From: Mixta hanseatica
GTDB lineage: Bacteria; Pseudomonadota; Gammaproteobacteria; Enterobacterales; Enterobacteriaceae
NCBI RefSeq assembly: GCF_023517775.1
Contig: NZ_CP082904.1
Coordinates: 2,666,001 to 2,730,000 of the forward strand
DNA length: 64,000 nucleotides
Reading direction: 5' to 3'
Shown: positions 1 through 8,849 of the stretch, in pieces
How the letters are laid out: every line of letters starts with the position of its first letter
Position numbering within the stretch: the first letter of the stretch is position 1
Translations under genes and position numbers: made by a program
Notes under the pieces: generated by a model
The model's database searches: none
The model's input: the letters and a program-made list of their open reading frames with translations, nothing else
Told to the model about the DNA's origin: nothing

Positions 1-174
1 CACTTTCACTTCCACCTGATACTGTTTCTGGAAATCGACGATAGCGGTTTTAATACCCGACGACTTTTTAATATCTTCCCAAACCGTAATCTGTTGTGCC
101 GCAGACCAGGCGCTGTAGCTCTGCATTAGCGCCAGCGCAGAGACAACCAGCGTAGCAAGGTGCTTTTTCTTCAT
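1..174 (-). CDS. ABC transporter sugar-binding protein, maltose type (N-terminal part only)
   Basis: The first 58 codons of a periplasmic binding protein; the rest lies beyond the left edge. The translation opens MKKKHLATLVVSALALMQSY and has a classical Sec signal peptide (Lys-rich start, hydrophobic core, cleavage near AWSA), followed by a mature start with ITVWEDIKKSSG, typical of MalE/CymE-like CUT1 proteins that bind maltodextrins or related glucans. It is divergent from a MalK-like ATPase at 505, as malE and malK are in E. coli, which supports one transporter. The exact substrate (maltose, maltodextrin or cyclodextrin) cannot be read from this fragment. Confidence 0.8.
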   Translation of the reverse strand, partial: MKKKHLATLVVSALALMQSYSAWSAAQQITVWEDIKKSSGIKTAIVDFQKQYQVEVKV

Positions 175-347
175 TGGTAACCTCATGTGAAGGTATTACA
201 TTATTGGTTTTTATCAGCCATCGATATTGCTGATTCAACGAACATGGGCTGCTGATTACGCTGCCTGTAGAGCAGAGGAAGCCGTTATCCGTAGATGTTA
301 TACGCTACGCTTAAGCCACGACCAACTCTAGCTTCGGCGCGCTAATC

Positions 348-363
348 TGTGATCTTTCTTACA
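348..363. promoter_or_regulatory. Candidate CRP site in the divergent malE-like/malK-like promoter region
   Basis: TGTGA, six bases, then TTACA, close to the CRP consensus TGTGA-N6-TCACA. It lies in the 330-base gap (175-504) between two divergent sugar-transport genes, where mal systems normally carry CRP and MalT sites. I saw no convincing run of MalT boxes. Nothing else in this gap looks like a gene. Confidence 0.45.
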
Positions 364-504
364 AAATTGAAAAACGCTGATAGGGCATGGTCTGCGCCAA
401 CGTTATAGTCATTACACGGCTTACTGAATTCACCGGCTCTTTTCTCTTTTTTGTTATACGTAGTACAAAAAAGAGCAGAGCCGCCCTTTAGCGATGAGGA
501 TCGT

Positions 505-1617
505 ATGTCCAGCATCAGACTGAGAAATGTGGCGAAGCGCTTCGGCAAGACCGAAACGTTAAAAAATATTCATCTGGATATTGAAGACGGCGAGTTTGCG
601 GTTTTTGTCGGCCCTTCCGGCTGCGGCAAATCAACGCTGCTGCGCCTGATTGCCGGACTGGAGGAGATCAGCGACGGCGAGATCCTGATCGGCGATGAGG
701 TGATGAATGACGTCGCGCCCGCTCACCGCGGCGTCGCGATGGTGTTTCAGTCTTACGCGCTTTATCCACATATGACGGTGGCGGAAAATATGGGCTACGG
801 TCTGAAGGTCAACGGCGTGCCGAAAGAACGCATCCGCCATCAGGTGGAGATGGTGTCGAAAACCCTGCAGCTTTCCCATCTGCTCGACAGAAAGCCAAAG
901 CAGTTGTCGGGCGGCCAGCGTCAACGCGTAGCCATTGGCCGGGCGATCGTACGTAATCCGCAGGTGTTTATGTTTGATGAGCCGCTTTCCAACCTGGATG
1001 CTGAGCTGCGTGTGGATATGCGCCTGCATATTGCCCGGCTGCATCAGGAGCTGAAAACCACCATGGTTTATGTTACGCACGATCAGGTCGAGGCGATGAC
1101 GTTGGCAGATAAAATTGTGGTGATGAATTACGGTAAGGTGGAACAGGCGGGCTCGCCGATGGCGCTCTATTACAACCCGGTGAACCGCTTTGTAGCCGGT
1201 TTTATCGGCTCACCGAAAATGAACTTTCTGCCAGCGACGGTAGTAAGCTGCGATACGCAACAGCTACTGGTCAATATTGCGGGAAGCGCATGCCGCTTAG
1301 CGCTGCCCGCGCCAACGCAGGCGGTGGCGCCAGGCGATGGCGTCACGCTGGGCATTCGACCGGAGCATTTGCAGGTTAACAGCGATGCGCCGCTGCGCGT
1401 TGATTTTCACTGTGAGGTGGTGGAGCGGCTGGGAAATAATACCTGCCTGTTCGGGCAGTGTTACGGTCACGATGGTTTCAAAACGCTACTGCCGGGCGAT
1501 GTGCATTTCCGCCCCTGGCAGCACCTGAGTCTGGCTTTTGCTGCCCGACACTGCATGGTATTTAACCGTGACGGTCTGCGCATCAGCGCAGAGACGCCGA
1601 TGCCGGATCATCAATAA
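505..1617 (+). CDS. malK: MalK-like ABC transporter ATP-binding protein
   Basis: A 370-residue ATPase of the MalK/UgpC group, which energises a CUT1 sugar importer from the cytoplasmic side. Walker [10 protein letters not shown] is at residues 36-44, the Q-loop in FQSYALYP near 81-88, the LSGGQ signature at 134-138 and Walker B ending in FMFDEP at about 155-160. A C-terminal TOBE-type regulatory part includes [11 protein letters not shown] and GIRPEHL, as in E. coli MalK. An upstream in-frame ATG at 451 exists, but the ATG at 505 has GATGAGGA in front and starts the conserved MSSIRLRNV. There is no lamB or malM downstream; the next gene is convergent, with no gap. The maltose assignment rests on MalK similarity and the divergent binding protein. 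Confidence 0.85.
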   Translation: MSSIRLRNVAKRFGKTETLKNIHLDIEDGEFAVFVGPSGCGKSTLLRLIAGLEEISDGEILIGDEVMNDVAPAHRGVAMVFQSYALYPHMTVAENMGYGLKVNGVPKERIRHQVEMVSKTLQLSHLLDRKPKQLSGGQRQRVAIGRAIVRNPQVFMFDEPLSNLDAELRVDMRLHIARLHQELKTTMVYVTHDQVEAMTLADKIVVMNYGKVEQAGSPMALYYNPVNRFVAGFIGSPKMNFLPATVVSCDTQQLLVNIAGSACRLALPAPTQAVAPGDGVTLGIRPEHLQVNSDAPLRVDFHCEVVERLGNNTCLFGQCYGHDGFKTLLPGDVHFRPWQHLSLAFAARHCMVFNRDGLRISAETPMPDHQ

Positions 1618-2169
1618 TCAGCAAACGCCGACCTGCGCGCTACGCGGCAGCACCATCAGCATATCGCCGCAGGTCAGCATCAAGTTAATGCCCTGCCCGT
1701 TGAGCGGCCAATCACGTAAAAATTCAATTACCTTTGACGGCAGCTGCGGCGCGACGGCCCGGCGTTCCTGAATGCCCGGGCCACGCAGGCGCAGCGTCAG
1801 GCCGCCGTTCAGCGCCGGCACTTCCAGAATTACCGTGGCGCCCACCGTCGCGATAGCGTGCAGATCAGGGTTACTGTCGCTGTGCAGCAATAGCAGGCCC
1901 GCAGGCTGTTGATGGCTGAGCGGCGCGCTGCCTGCCTGACGCAAGCACTCGCGCAGCGCAGGCGTATCCAGTTGTTCATCCAGCCACAGCGGGGTATCCG
2001 CTTCGCTCAGGGTCATCAGCAGCGCGGTAGCCGCCGGCGAAAGGCCAGCCCAGCGTTGGGCGCAGGGCAACATGACGGTCACACCCGCTTCGTTCATCGC
2101 TTTTAAAATTCTGCGCAGCACGTGCTGCGTCTCGACTACAGGGCGGTTTAAGCTCGCCAGTAAACTCAT
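1618..2169 (-). CDS. phnH: PhnH, carbon-phosphorus lyase complex subunit (orphan copy)
   Basis: A 183-residue protein that resembles E. coli PhnH along its length: an N-terminal TQHVLRRILKAMNEAG, a central TLSEADTPLWL and a C-terminal LMLTCGDMLMVLPRSAQVGVC-like end (E. coli ends PRTTHVEVC). PhnH is part of the PhnGHIJ core that transfers phosphonate to ATP-ribose. The start has CGGAGA in front. Its usual partners phnG, I and J are absent on both sides: downstream is the convergent malK-like gene, touching stop to stop, and upstream is 427 bases without a gene. It is either a leftover of a lost operon or acts with a phn operon elsewhere. Confidence 0.8.
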   Translation of the reverse strand: MSLLASLNRPVVETQHVLRRILKAMNEAGVTVMLPCAQRWAGLSPAATALLMTLSEADTPLWLDEQLDTPALRECLRQAGSAPLSHQQPAGLLLLHSDSNPDLHAIATVGATVILEVPALNGGLTLRLRGPGIQERRAVAPQLPSKVIEFLRDWPLNGQGINLMLTCGDMLMVLPRSAQVGVC

Positions 2170-2596
2170 ATTTTTTCTCCGTTATTTATCGCCAGATGTT
2201 AAAGCGTTAAGTTCGCTGGTGGGGTTGCGGCGCTGCCCCGGCAATAGTGGTAAAGCAGACAGGCGCTTATTGAGGATAGTTAACAGAACGTATCAGCACC
2301 AGCCCACCGATATCAGCACGGCGCTACGGTCGCGCGCGCTTCGCTCTGCCGCCGTGAATGAAATACAGCCTGATGATCACTGTGCCCTGGTCAGATGACA
2401 GTTGAGTTACGCGGCGGTGGCAGCGCAATGAATTTGCCTTAAGTACAGAACTGAAGGCTTAAAAAATTAGCAAACCTAATGAAACATGACCGCCCTCACA
2501 ATTTTAGCTCAGCGGGTAATATGCCCCGCTACGCCAGGAGCGACAGGGAGCAAATTCTTTTTTATCTGTCACAATTAACTAACAGAGAGTGGCAGG
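2170..2596. other. Intergenic gap upstream of phnH and the GGDEF-EAL gene
   Basis: Divergent gap of 427 bases. I looked for a phnG remnant upstream of phnH and did not find one. The right part becomes AT-rich before the GGDEF-EAL gene and presumably holds its promoter. No clear regulatory motif was recognised. Confidence 0.5.
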
Positions 2597-4789
2597 ATGA
2601 GTGAGCGAATGTTTAATAAAGATCAACTCCCGGACAGTTTTCGACGCGAATTTATTCGGGAAGTTATGGTTCCTTTAGCGGCGGTATTGCTCATTACCTG
2701 GTGTGCGGCCAGCTTCAGTCTGGTATGGACAGCAAAACATAATAATAGCGAGGCGGTCGTCCAGCAGGAGAACATTATTAAAACCGCCTTTTCCCAAAGT
2801 ATGAGCGAGCATTTACGCCAGCTGCATAGCCTGACTAACTGGCCGCCTTTCGGGCAGTATTTACAGCAGCCCAACGTCGACCCGCGCTGGCTGGATGATA
2901 ATGTTGGCCGCTGGCTGTTTGAGATGTTTGGCCATCAGGATATTTTTATTCTCGATCCGGCGGGCCAGATAATGATTAGCTGGCAGAAGGGCCAGCGCAT
3001 TGATAACCAACACTGGTCTTCGTTTGAAGAGGCGCTGGCTCCCTGGCTGCTGCGTCAGGATCGTTCGCACGGCGGCCGCGGCGTCCAGGATACGGTGGAC
3101 TATGCCCGTATTAACGGACGTGCAGCACTGGTGGCCTACAGCGATATTGGCCCGGCGAAGATCGATAGCGGCTTCAGGCTGGTCGGCGTTAAATATCTTG
3201 ACGATGGCTTTCTTAATGCGCTGGCCCAGCGCAGTCTGATTAACGGTTTACACTATATCGGCGATGACCCTGCGCCTGCGGGTCAGGTGCGCTTTCAGCT
3301 TATGTCGCGCCTCGGTTTTTCCGCCGGCTATTTTGCCTGGCGTCCGGAACAGCCGGGCAGCCAAATGATAAAGACGCTGATACCGCTGGTCGGCGCGGTG
3401 CTGTTGGTAACTACGCTGGTTTGTATTGTGATGATGTATCGCCTGTGGCGGCTGCGGCTGCGGCTGGCGCAATCGATGCTGCGGCTGGGCGCCAGCGAAG
3501 CCCAGGCGCAGCATCTGGCGTTTCATGATGTGCTTACCGGGCTGCCCAATCGGGCGTTAATCGATGAACGTCTGACGCTGGCGCGTGCCGCGCGCAATCG
3601 CAATCAGGCGGCGCTGCTGTTGCTTGACCTCGATCGCTTTAAAAATATCAACGATACCTATGGGCATCATGCCGGCGACGACTTAATTATTGAAGTTTCT
3701 CACCGGCTAACCACCCTGCTACGCGATATAGATACCGTTGGACGCATCGGCGGCGATGAGTTCGTGATTGTGCTGGAAGATATTCAGGATCTCAGCAAAG
3801 TCGATACGCTGTGTCAGGGAATTATTGATGCGCTGGCGGAGCCCTATACGCTGCTTGGCAGTGAAGCCTGGATCGGCGTCAGTATCGGCGTCGCCATCGC
3901 GCCGCAGGATGGCATGGAGCGCCAGGAGTTGATGCGCAAGGCGGATATTGCCCTGTATGAAGCGAAAAACGAAGGACGGGCGCAGTATCGTCTTTTTGCG
4001 CGCGCAATGGATGAGTCGGTGCAAACGCGTCAGCAGATTGCTGCCGATCTGCGCCATGCGCTGCAGCAGAAACAGGGGCTGGAAGTCTGGTATCAACCAT
4101 TAATGGACGTATCGGGCAAAGAAGTTTTAGGCTTTGAAGCGCTGCTGCGCTGGCACCATGCGCAGCGAGGTTTTATCGCCCCGTCAGAATTTATTCCAAT
4201 TGCCGAAGAAACCGGGCTGATATTGCAGATTGGCGAATGGGTATTGCGTGAAGCTTGCCGGGTGTCGCTGCGCTGGCCAGCGCTGACGATTGCAATTAAC
4301 GTGTCACCGCTGCAGTTTCGCGCCGTGGGTTTTGTGCAGCGCTTTAAGGAGATCGTGCAGATAGAAGGCGCCGATCCGCGCTGCCTCGAACTGGAGATTA
4401 CCGAGGGGGTATTAATTGAAGATGAGCGTGAGGCGCGCGCCATCATCATCGCTCTACGTGAGGCCGGCTTCCGCATTGCGCTGGATGATTTTGGCACCGG
4501 CTACTCCAGCCTGAATTATTTAAGCACCTTCCCGGTGGATAAAATTAAGATCGACCGCTCGTTTACTCAATCGCTGGGCGTAGCGGAAAACTCTACGGCA
4601 ATTGTGGAATCCGTGGTGCGGCTGGGCCATGCGATGGGTTTGACCGTTACCGCGGAAGGGGTGGAAACTGATGGACAGATGTCGGCGCTGGCTGAAGCGG
4701 GCTGTAACCAGCTACAGGGTTATCTGTTTAGCCAGGCTGTGCCCTCTGATCAAATCGCCCTGATGCTGGAAAAGCGTAAAGCGGGATAA
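2597..4789 (+). CDS. Membrane-anchored GGDEF-EAL cyclic-di-GMP enzyme with periplasmic sensor
   Basis: A 730-residue inner-membrane protein. The first transmembrane segment is about residues 24-46 and the second about 253-278; the roughly 200 residues between them form a periplasmic sensor that looks like CHASE4. The GGDEF domain has an intact GGDEF at 385-389 and an inhibitory-site RxxD (RDID) at 376-379, exactly five residues before it. The EAL domain keeps FEALLRW (EAL at 514-516), EITE, DDFGTGYSSL (DD at 630-631), KIDRSF and AEGVET. Both diguanylate cyclase and phosphodiesterase chemistry therefore look possible; which dominates cannot be told from sequence. It starts with GAGAGTGGCAGG in front of the ATG and stands alone, with convergent genes downstream. 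Confidence 0.9.
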   Translation: MSERMFNKDQLPDSFRREFIREVMVPLAAVLLITWCAASFSLVWTAKHNNSEAVVQQENIIKTAFSQSMSEHLRQLHSLTNWPPFGQYLQQPNVDPRWLDDNVGRWLFEMFGHQDIFILDPAGQIMISWQKGQRIDNQHWSSFEEALAPWLLRQDRSHGGRGVQDTVDYARINGRAALVAYSDIGPAKIDSGFRLVGVKYLDDGFLNALAQRSLINGLHYIGDDPAPAGQVRFQLMSRLGFSAGYFAWRPEQPGSQMIKTLIPLVGAVLLVTTLVCIVMMYRLWRLRLRLAQSMLRLGASEAQAQHLAFHDVLTGLPNRALIDERLTLARAARNRNQAALLLLDLDRFKNINDTYGHHAGDDLIIEVSHRLTTLLRDIDTVGRIGGDEFVIVLEDIQDLSKVDTLCQGIIDALAEPYTLLGSEAWIGVSIGVAIAPQDGMERQELMRKADIALYEAKNEGRAQYRLFARAMDESVQTRQQIAADLRHALQQKQGLEVWYQPLMDVSGKEVLGFEALLRWHHAQRGFIAPSEFIPIAEETGLILQIGEWVLREACRVSLRWPALTIAINVSPLQFRAVGFVQRFKEIVQIEGADPRCLELEITEGVLIEDEREARAIIIALREAGFRIALDDFGTGYSSLNYLSTFPVDKIKIDRSFTQSLGVAENSTAIVESVVRLGHAMGLTVTAEGVETDGQMSALAEAGCNQLQGYLFSQAVPSDQIALMLEKRKAG

Positions 4790-4826
4790 GATCCCGCCTC
4801 TCCTCTGATGGCAGGCAAGCTAAATT

Positions 4827-4844
4827 GCGGGGCAAGCGCCCCGC
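4827..4844. terminator. GC-rich hairpin between convergent genes
   Basis: A perfect 7-base stem (GCGGGGC/GCCCCGC) with a four-base loop in the 75-base gap between the GGDEF-EAL gene and the convergent SDR. There is no T-run, so it is a weak intrinsic terminator at best. Confidence 0.4.
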
Positions 4845-4864
4845 TCTCCACTTAACCTGGCGCT

Positions 4865-5700
4865 TTACTGTGGAAAATCGGTGCCAAGCGTGGTTTCCTG
4901 CCATGCTTCAATTTCCGCCAGCCGTTCACGTAGTTTACTGGTCACCGCTTCGAAGCCAAAAGCGCCCATCACCAGATGGCGCGGCGGATGCGCATTTTCA
5001 GTAATGGCGATCATTGCCGCTGCGGATCGCCCGGCTGTTTGCCGCTGTAACCTGCGGTATTTTTCATTCGCGCCCCTGCGGTTTCGGCATACTCCTCGAG
5101 ACGGTTCTCGGTCTGGTGGAGCGAACGACCGGCCCAGTCGGTACGGAACGGGCCAGGCTCAACGCAGGTGACTTTAATGCCCAGCGGCGCACCTTCGACG
5201 GCCAGCGCATCGGACCAGCCTTCTACCGCATGTTTGCTGGCGGCATAGTAGCCGGATCCCGGGAAACCAATCAGGCCCGCAACCGAGGTAATATTGATAA
5301 TGTGCCCGCGTCGCGCCTTGCGCATCGCTGGCAGCACCGCGCGCGTCATCGCGAACAGGCCAAACACGTTGGCATCAAACTGCGCGCGAATCTCCGCTTC
5401 AACCCCTTCTTCCACCGATGACTGATAACCATAGCCGGCATTATTGACCAGCACATCGATGGTGCCGAACTTCGCCAGCGCAGCCTTAACCGCGCCATCA
5501 ATACTGTCGTTGTTAGTGACATCAAGTGCCAGCGCCAGCGTCTGGTGTTCTTTGCCCGGCACCAGATCCGCGACTTTTTGCACATCACGGGCGGTGACCA
5601 CTACGTTAAAACCCCGCTCAATGGCCTGTTTAGCCAGTTCGCGACCAAAACCGGTAGAACAGCCGGTTATCAACCATACCGGGCGCGTTTCTGTCGTCAT
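4865..5700 (-). pseudogene. Short-chain dehydrogenase/reductase with a one-base frameshift near its 3' end
   Basis: A classical SDR of about 278 residues when repaired. Visible features are the nucleotide site TGCSTGFG (residues 13-20), NNAG, the catalytic YYAASKH with Tyr and Lys, and PGPFRTDW. The intact reading frame stops at 5011 after 229 residues ending GDPQRQ, but the remaining conserved C-terminus (AMIAITENAHPPRHLVMGAF and onward, ending TTLGTDFPQ) continues in another frame to a TAA at 4865. The total length, 836 bases, is one short of a multiple of three, so one base is missing around 5014-5022. It lies 79 bases downstream of the TPP enzyme gene and could be co-transcribed. Either the gene is recently broken or this is a sequencing error; most of the catalytic fold precedes the shift. 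Confidence 0.85.
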
Positions 5701-5779
5701 GTTGTTTTCCTTATATTTTCAGGCTTTTCCAAATAGAGACATTGTGCTATTTCCGGAAAAACCCTGCCACACACTCAGG

Positions 5780-7576
5780 TTATTTCTTTTTGGACGGTAA
5801 TACTTCATTCAACAGCTGGCTGGCGGTATCGCCAATCACCTGGGCGGCGCCGCGATCGCCTTTCAGCATGGAAGTCATAAAAGATTTCGCCTGCTTAAAG
5901 GTGATATGCGGCGGCAGCGGCGCGACTTCCGGATCGGTCTTCACTTCCAGCACTACCGGACGGTCGCTGCTAAGCGCTTCCTGCCAGGCGGCGCTGAGCT
6001 TCTCCGGATCGTCAACAAAAATGCCCTTCAGGCCGAGCATCTCGGCAAAAGCGGCATAATGGACGTTAGGAATATCCTGACTGGCTTCAAAACGCGGATT
6101 GCCTTCCATCACGCGCTGCTCCCAGGTGACCTGATTCAGGTCCTGGTTATTAAACACGCAGACAATCAGCCGACCATCGCCCCAGCCTTGCCAGTATTTC
6201 TGAATGGTAATCAGCTCCGCCATGTTATTCATTTGCATCGCGCCATCGCCCACCAGCGCCACGACCGGCTTATGCGGGAACGCGAACTTAGCGGCAATGG
6301 CATACGGCACCGCCGCGCCCATACAGGCCAGGCCGCCGGAGAGCGAAGCGCGCTGCCCCTGTTTCACCCGATAATCGCGCGCAAACCAGTTGGCACAGGA
6401 GCCGGAATCGGAGGTTACAATGGCATCTTCCGGCAGCAGTGGCGACATTTCCCATACCACGCGCTGCGGGTTAACCGGCTTCGCCGGGGCCATCGCTCTC
6501 TCTTCCATTATCTGCCACCATTCCTGAACCTGGCGCGCAATCCCTTCCTGCCAGCTGCGATCGTCTTTATGTTTTAACAGCGGCAGCAGCGCACGTAGCG
6601 TTTCCGCCGCGTCGCCATGCAGATGTACCTCACAGGGATAACGCAGGCCGAGCATTGACGGGTCGATATCGATTTGAACCGCTCGCGCCTTGCCCTCTTC
6701 CGGCAGAAACTCCGTCCATGGGAAGCCGCTGCCGATCATCAACAGCGTGTCGCAGTTATTCATCATTTCCGAAGAGGGTTTGGTGCCCAACAGGCCAATA
6801 GAACCGGTGACAAACGGCGCATCGTCCGGCAGCACATCTTTACCCAGCAGCGCCTTCGCCACGCCCGCGCCCAACAGATTCGCCGCCTGCACCACTTCAA
6901 CCGCCGCGCCGCGCGCGCCCGATCCAATCAGGATGGCCACTTTTTTACCGGCGTTAAGCACCTCGGCGGCACGCTGGAGATCCTCATCGTAAGGCACCAC
7001 TTTCGGCCGCTGATAGCCCGGACCGGAATGGGTGAAACCGTGGGCATGCTGCGGCGCCTGCCAGGGTTCGTCCTGCAAATCTTTCGGCAAAATCAGCACC
7101 GCTACGCCGTTTTGCGCTTTCGCGATGCGTACGCCGCGATCGACCAGGTGGCGGACCTGCGCCGGGGCTGCGGCTTCCTGCACAAAATTAGCGACGTCAG
7201 AAAAGACGCGATCGAGATTCAGCTCCTGCTGATAGTTAGCGCCGCGGGAGGTGGTTTCCGCCTGACCTGAAATGGCCAGCACCGGCGCGTGATCCATTTT
7301 GGCATCATACAGGCCGGTCAGCAGATGGGTGGCACCGGGGCCACCGGTAGAGAGGCACACGCCCAGCTCGCCGGTAAATTTGGCATGGCCTGCGGCCATA
7401 AATGCCGCCATCTCTTCATGGCGTACCTGAATAAACTCAATACCGGCGCCCGCTTTATTCGCTCGCTGGATTGCGCCCAGCACCCCATTGATGCCGTCGC
7501 CTGGGTAGCCGTAAATCCGCGTCACGCCCCACGCTTTCAGGCGCTCTACAAAAAAATCGCTGGTCTTCATTGCCAT
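5780..7576 (-). CDS. Thiamine-pyrophosphate-requiring enzyme, pyruvate oxidase/acetolactate synthase family
   Basis: A 598-residue TPP enzyme with the usual three domains. The N-terminal pyrimidine-binding domain has YGYPGDG and the catalytic Glu in VRHEEMAAF (about residues 54-55). The middle domain resembles the FAD/ADP-binding domain of the family. The TPP-Mg motif GDGAMQMNN begins at residue 443 and is followed by FNN. It resembles Bacillus YdaP-type and PoxB-like proteins, which oxidise or decarboxylate pyruvate, but it lacks the PoxB membrane-binding tail I would expect. The start is MAMKTSDFF with GGGAGAGA in front. The broken SDR follows on the same strand. Function beyond pyruvate or 2-keto-acid chemistry is not certain. 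Confidence 0.8.
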   Translation of the reverse strand: MAMKTSDFFVERLKAWGVTRIYGYPGDGINGVLGAIQRANKAGAGIEFIQVRHEEMAAFMAAGHAKFTGELGVCLSTGGPGATHLLTGLYDAKMDHAPVLAISGQAETTSRGANYQQELNLDRVFSDVANFVQEAAAPAQVRHLVDRGVRIAKAQNGVAVLILPKDLQDEPWQAPQHAHGFTHSGPGYQRPKVVPYDEDLQRAAEVLNAGKKVAILIGSGARGAAVEVVQAANLLGAGVAKALLGKDVLPDDAPFVTGSIGLLGTKPSSEMMNNCDTLLMIGSGFPWTEFLPEEGKARAVQIDIDPSMLGLRYPCEVHLHGDAAETLRALLPLLKHKDDRSWQEGIARQVQEWWQIMEERAMAPAKPVNPQRVVWEMSPLLPEDAIVTSDSGSCANWFARDYRVKQGQRASLSGGLACMGAAVPYAIAAKFAFPHKPVVALVGDGAMQMNNMAELITIQKYWQGWGDGRLIVCVFNNQDLNQVTWEQRVMEGNPRFEASQDIPNVHYAAFAEMLGLKGIFVDDPEKLSAAWQEALSSDRPVVLEVKTDPEVAPLPPHITFKQAKSFMTSMLKGDRGAAQVIGDTASQLLNEVLPSKKK

Positions 7577-7741
7577 CGTCTGTCTCTCCCTCGCAAATTA
7601 CACAGACTTTAAGCATAGCTGACCTGTTCAGAACACAACCGTCACGATTAGTCCATCGCCTGACCCATCAGGCTCCAGGCGGTCATGCCCTGCGGCCGCC
7701 AGTCGCTGCGCGAAATAATTGCAATGTGCGGGAGAGAGGGA

Positions 7742-8698
7742 TTAAATTTGAAAATCGATCGCCATCTCTTCCTCCTGAACGCTTAGCGCCTGACGTTTGA
7801 TCTCTTCCAGCGACAGGTTGGCGTTGCACAATTCAAGGAACTGCCAGACGTAATTACGCTGTAGCTGCCCGCGTTTCAGCGCCAGCCAGACGGTGCTGGC
7901 CTCAAACAGATGATGGGCATCCAGCCGCGTCAGGGAGGAATGCGTATCCAGCTGGCACGCCTGATCGGCAAGGATGCCCACCCCCAGCCCCAACTCTACA
8001 TAGGTTTTCACCACGTCAGAGTCCTGAGCGCTGAGGATAATATCCGGTTTCAGCCCGGCGGCCTGAAAGGCGCGGTCGACGCGCGAGCGTCCGGTAATAC
8101 CCTGCCGATAGGTAATCAGCGGATAGCGGCTGAGCGCCGCCAGCGAGAGCTGCGGCTCCTGCTCCAGCGCGTGCCCTTTCGGCACCAGCAGCGCATGATG
8201 CCAGCTAAACCACGGAAAAGCCGCCAGCGCCGCCTGGTTAACCAACTGCTCGCTGGCAATACCAATATCTGCCTCGCCGGCGGTAACCATTGCCACGATT
8301 TCCTGCGGCGAGCCTTGATTCAGCTCCAGACGCACCTGCGGCCAAAGGGCGCGAAAGGCTTTGATCACTTTTGGCAGGCTGTAACGCGCCTGAGTATGGG
8401 TGGTGGCAATAGTAAGTACGCCGCTGGTTTCATTGGTAAAGACATCAGCCAGCCGGCGCACCCGACTGGCTTCATCAAGGATACGCTCAGCGATGGTCAG
8501 TAGCGCTTTGCCCGGTTCGGTCATCCCCAATAGCCGCTTGCCCCGTCGGATAAAGATCTCTACGCCCAGCTCATCTTCTAAATCACGTATATGGCGACTG
8601 ACGCCAGACTGAGAGGTAAAAAGCGTGTTCGCCACTTCCGTCAGGTTAAACTCACAGCGTGCGGCTTCACGAATAATTTTAAGCTGTTGAAAGTTCAA
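7742..8698 (-). CDS. cbl: Cbl, LysR-type regulator of sulfur-starvation genes
   Basis: A 318-residue LysR regulator closely matching E. coli Cbl: N-terminal helix-turn-helix LTEVANTLFTSQSGVSRHIR (about residues 19-38), then GKRLLGMTEPGKALL, an effector domain containing TTHTQARYSLP and ITYRQGITGRSR, and the C-terminal YVWQFLELCN. Cbl (CysB-like) activates genes for organosulfonate use, sensing adenosine phosphosulfate. The start is TTG at 8698, set by AGGAGAAA in front and by alignment of MNFQQLKIIREAA with Cbl. It lies 151 bases downstream of nac on the same strand, the same pairing as in E. coli, where Nac influences cbl. Confidence 0.92.
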   Translation of the reverse strand: MNFQQLKIIREAARCEFNLTEVANTLFTSQSGVSRHIRDLEDELGVEIFIRRGKRLLGMTEPGKALLTIAERILDEASRVRRLADVFTNETSGVLTIATTHTQARYSLPKVIKAFRALWPQVRLELNQGSPQEIVAMVTAGEADIGIASEQLVNQAALAAFPWFSWHHALLVPKGHALEQEPQLSLAALSRYPLITYRQGITGRSRVDRAFQAAGLKPDIILSAQDSDVVKTYVELGLGVGILADQACQLDTHSSLTRLDAHHLFEASTVWLALKRGQLQRNYVWQFLELCNANLSLEEIKRQALSVQEEEMAIDFQI

Positions 8699-8849
8699 AC
8701 CGTTTCTCCTTATCTGACGTCAATAAGCCTTTATGTTAAGCAGGCTTATCGATAGCTACAAATAATAAAAAACGGTTTATTATGCAATTATGTAATAAAA
8801 AACGAGCGAGCAGACATCATGAGTCAGCCTGCCCGAAGCACAAAGCGGC

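Noticed and set aside
175..504. MalT boxes in the malE-like/malK-like divergent region
   Set aside because: Only one GATGAGG-like match was seen and it coincides with the malK-like ribosome-binding site; not enough for an array.
5906..6577. Open frame of 223 codons on the plus strand opposite the TPP enzyme gene
   Set aside because: Shadow of a clearly real gene; composition and lack of motifs show it is not coding.
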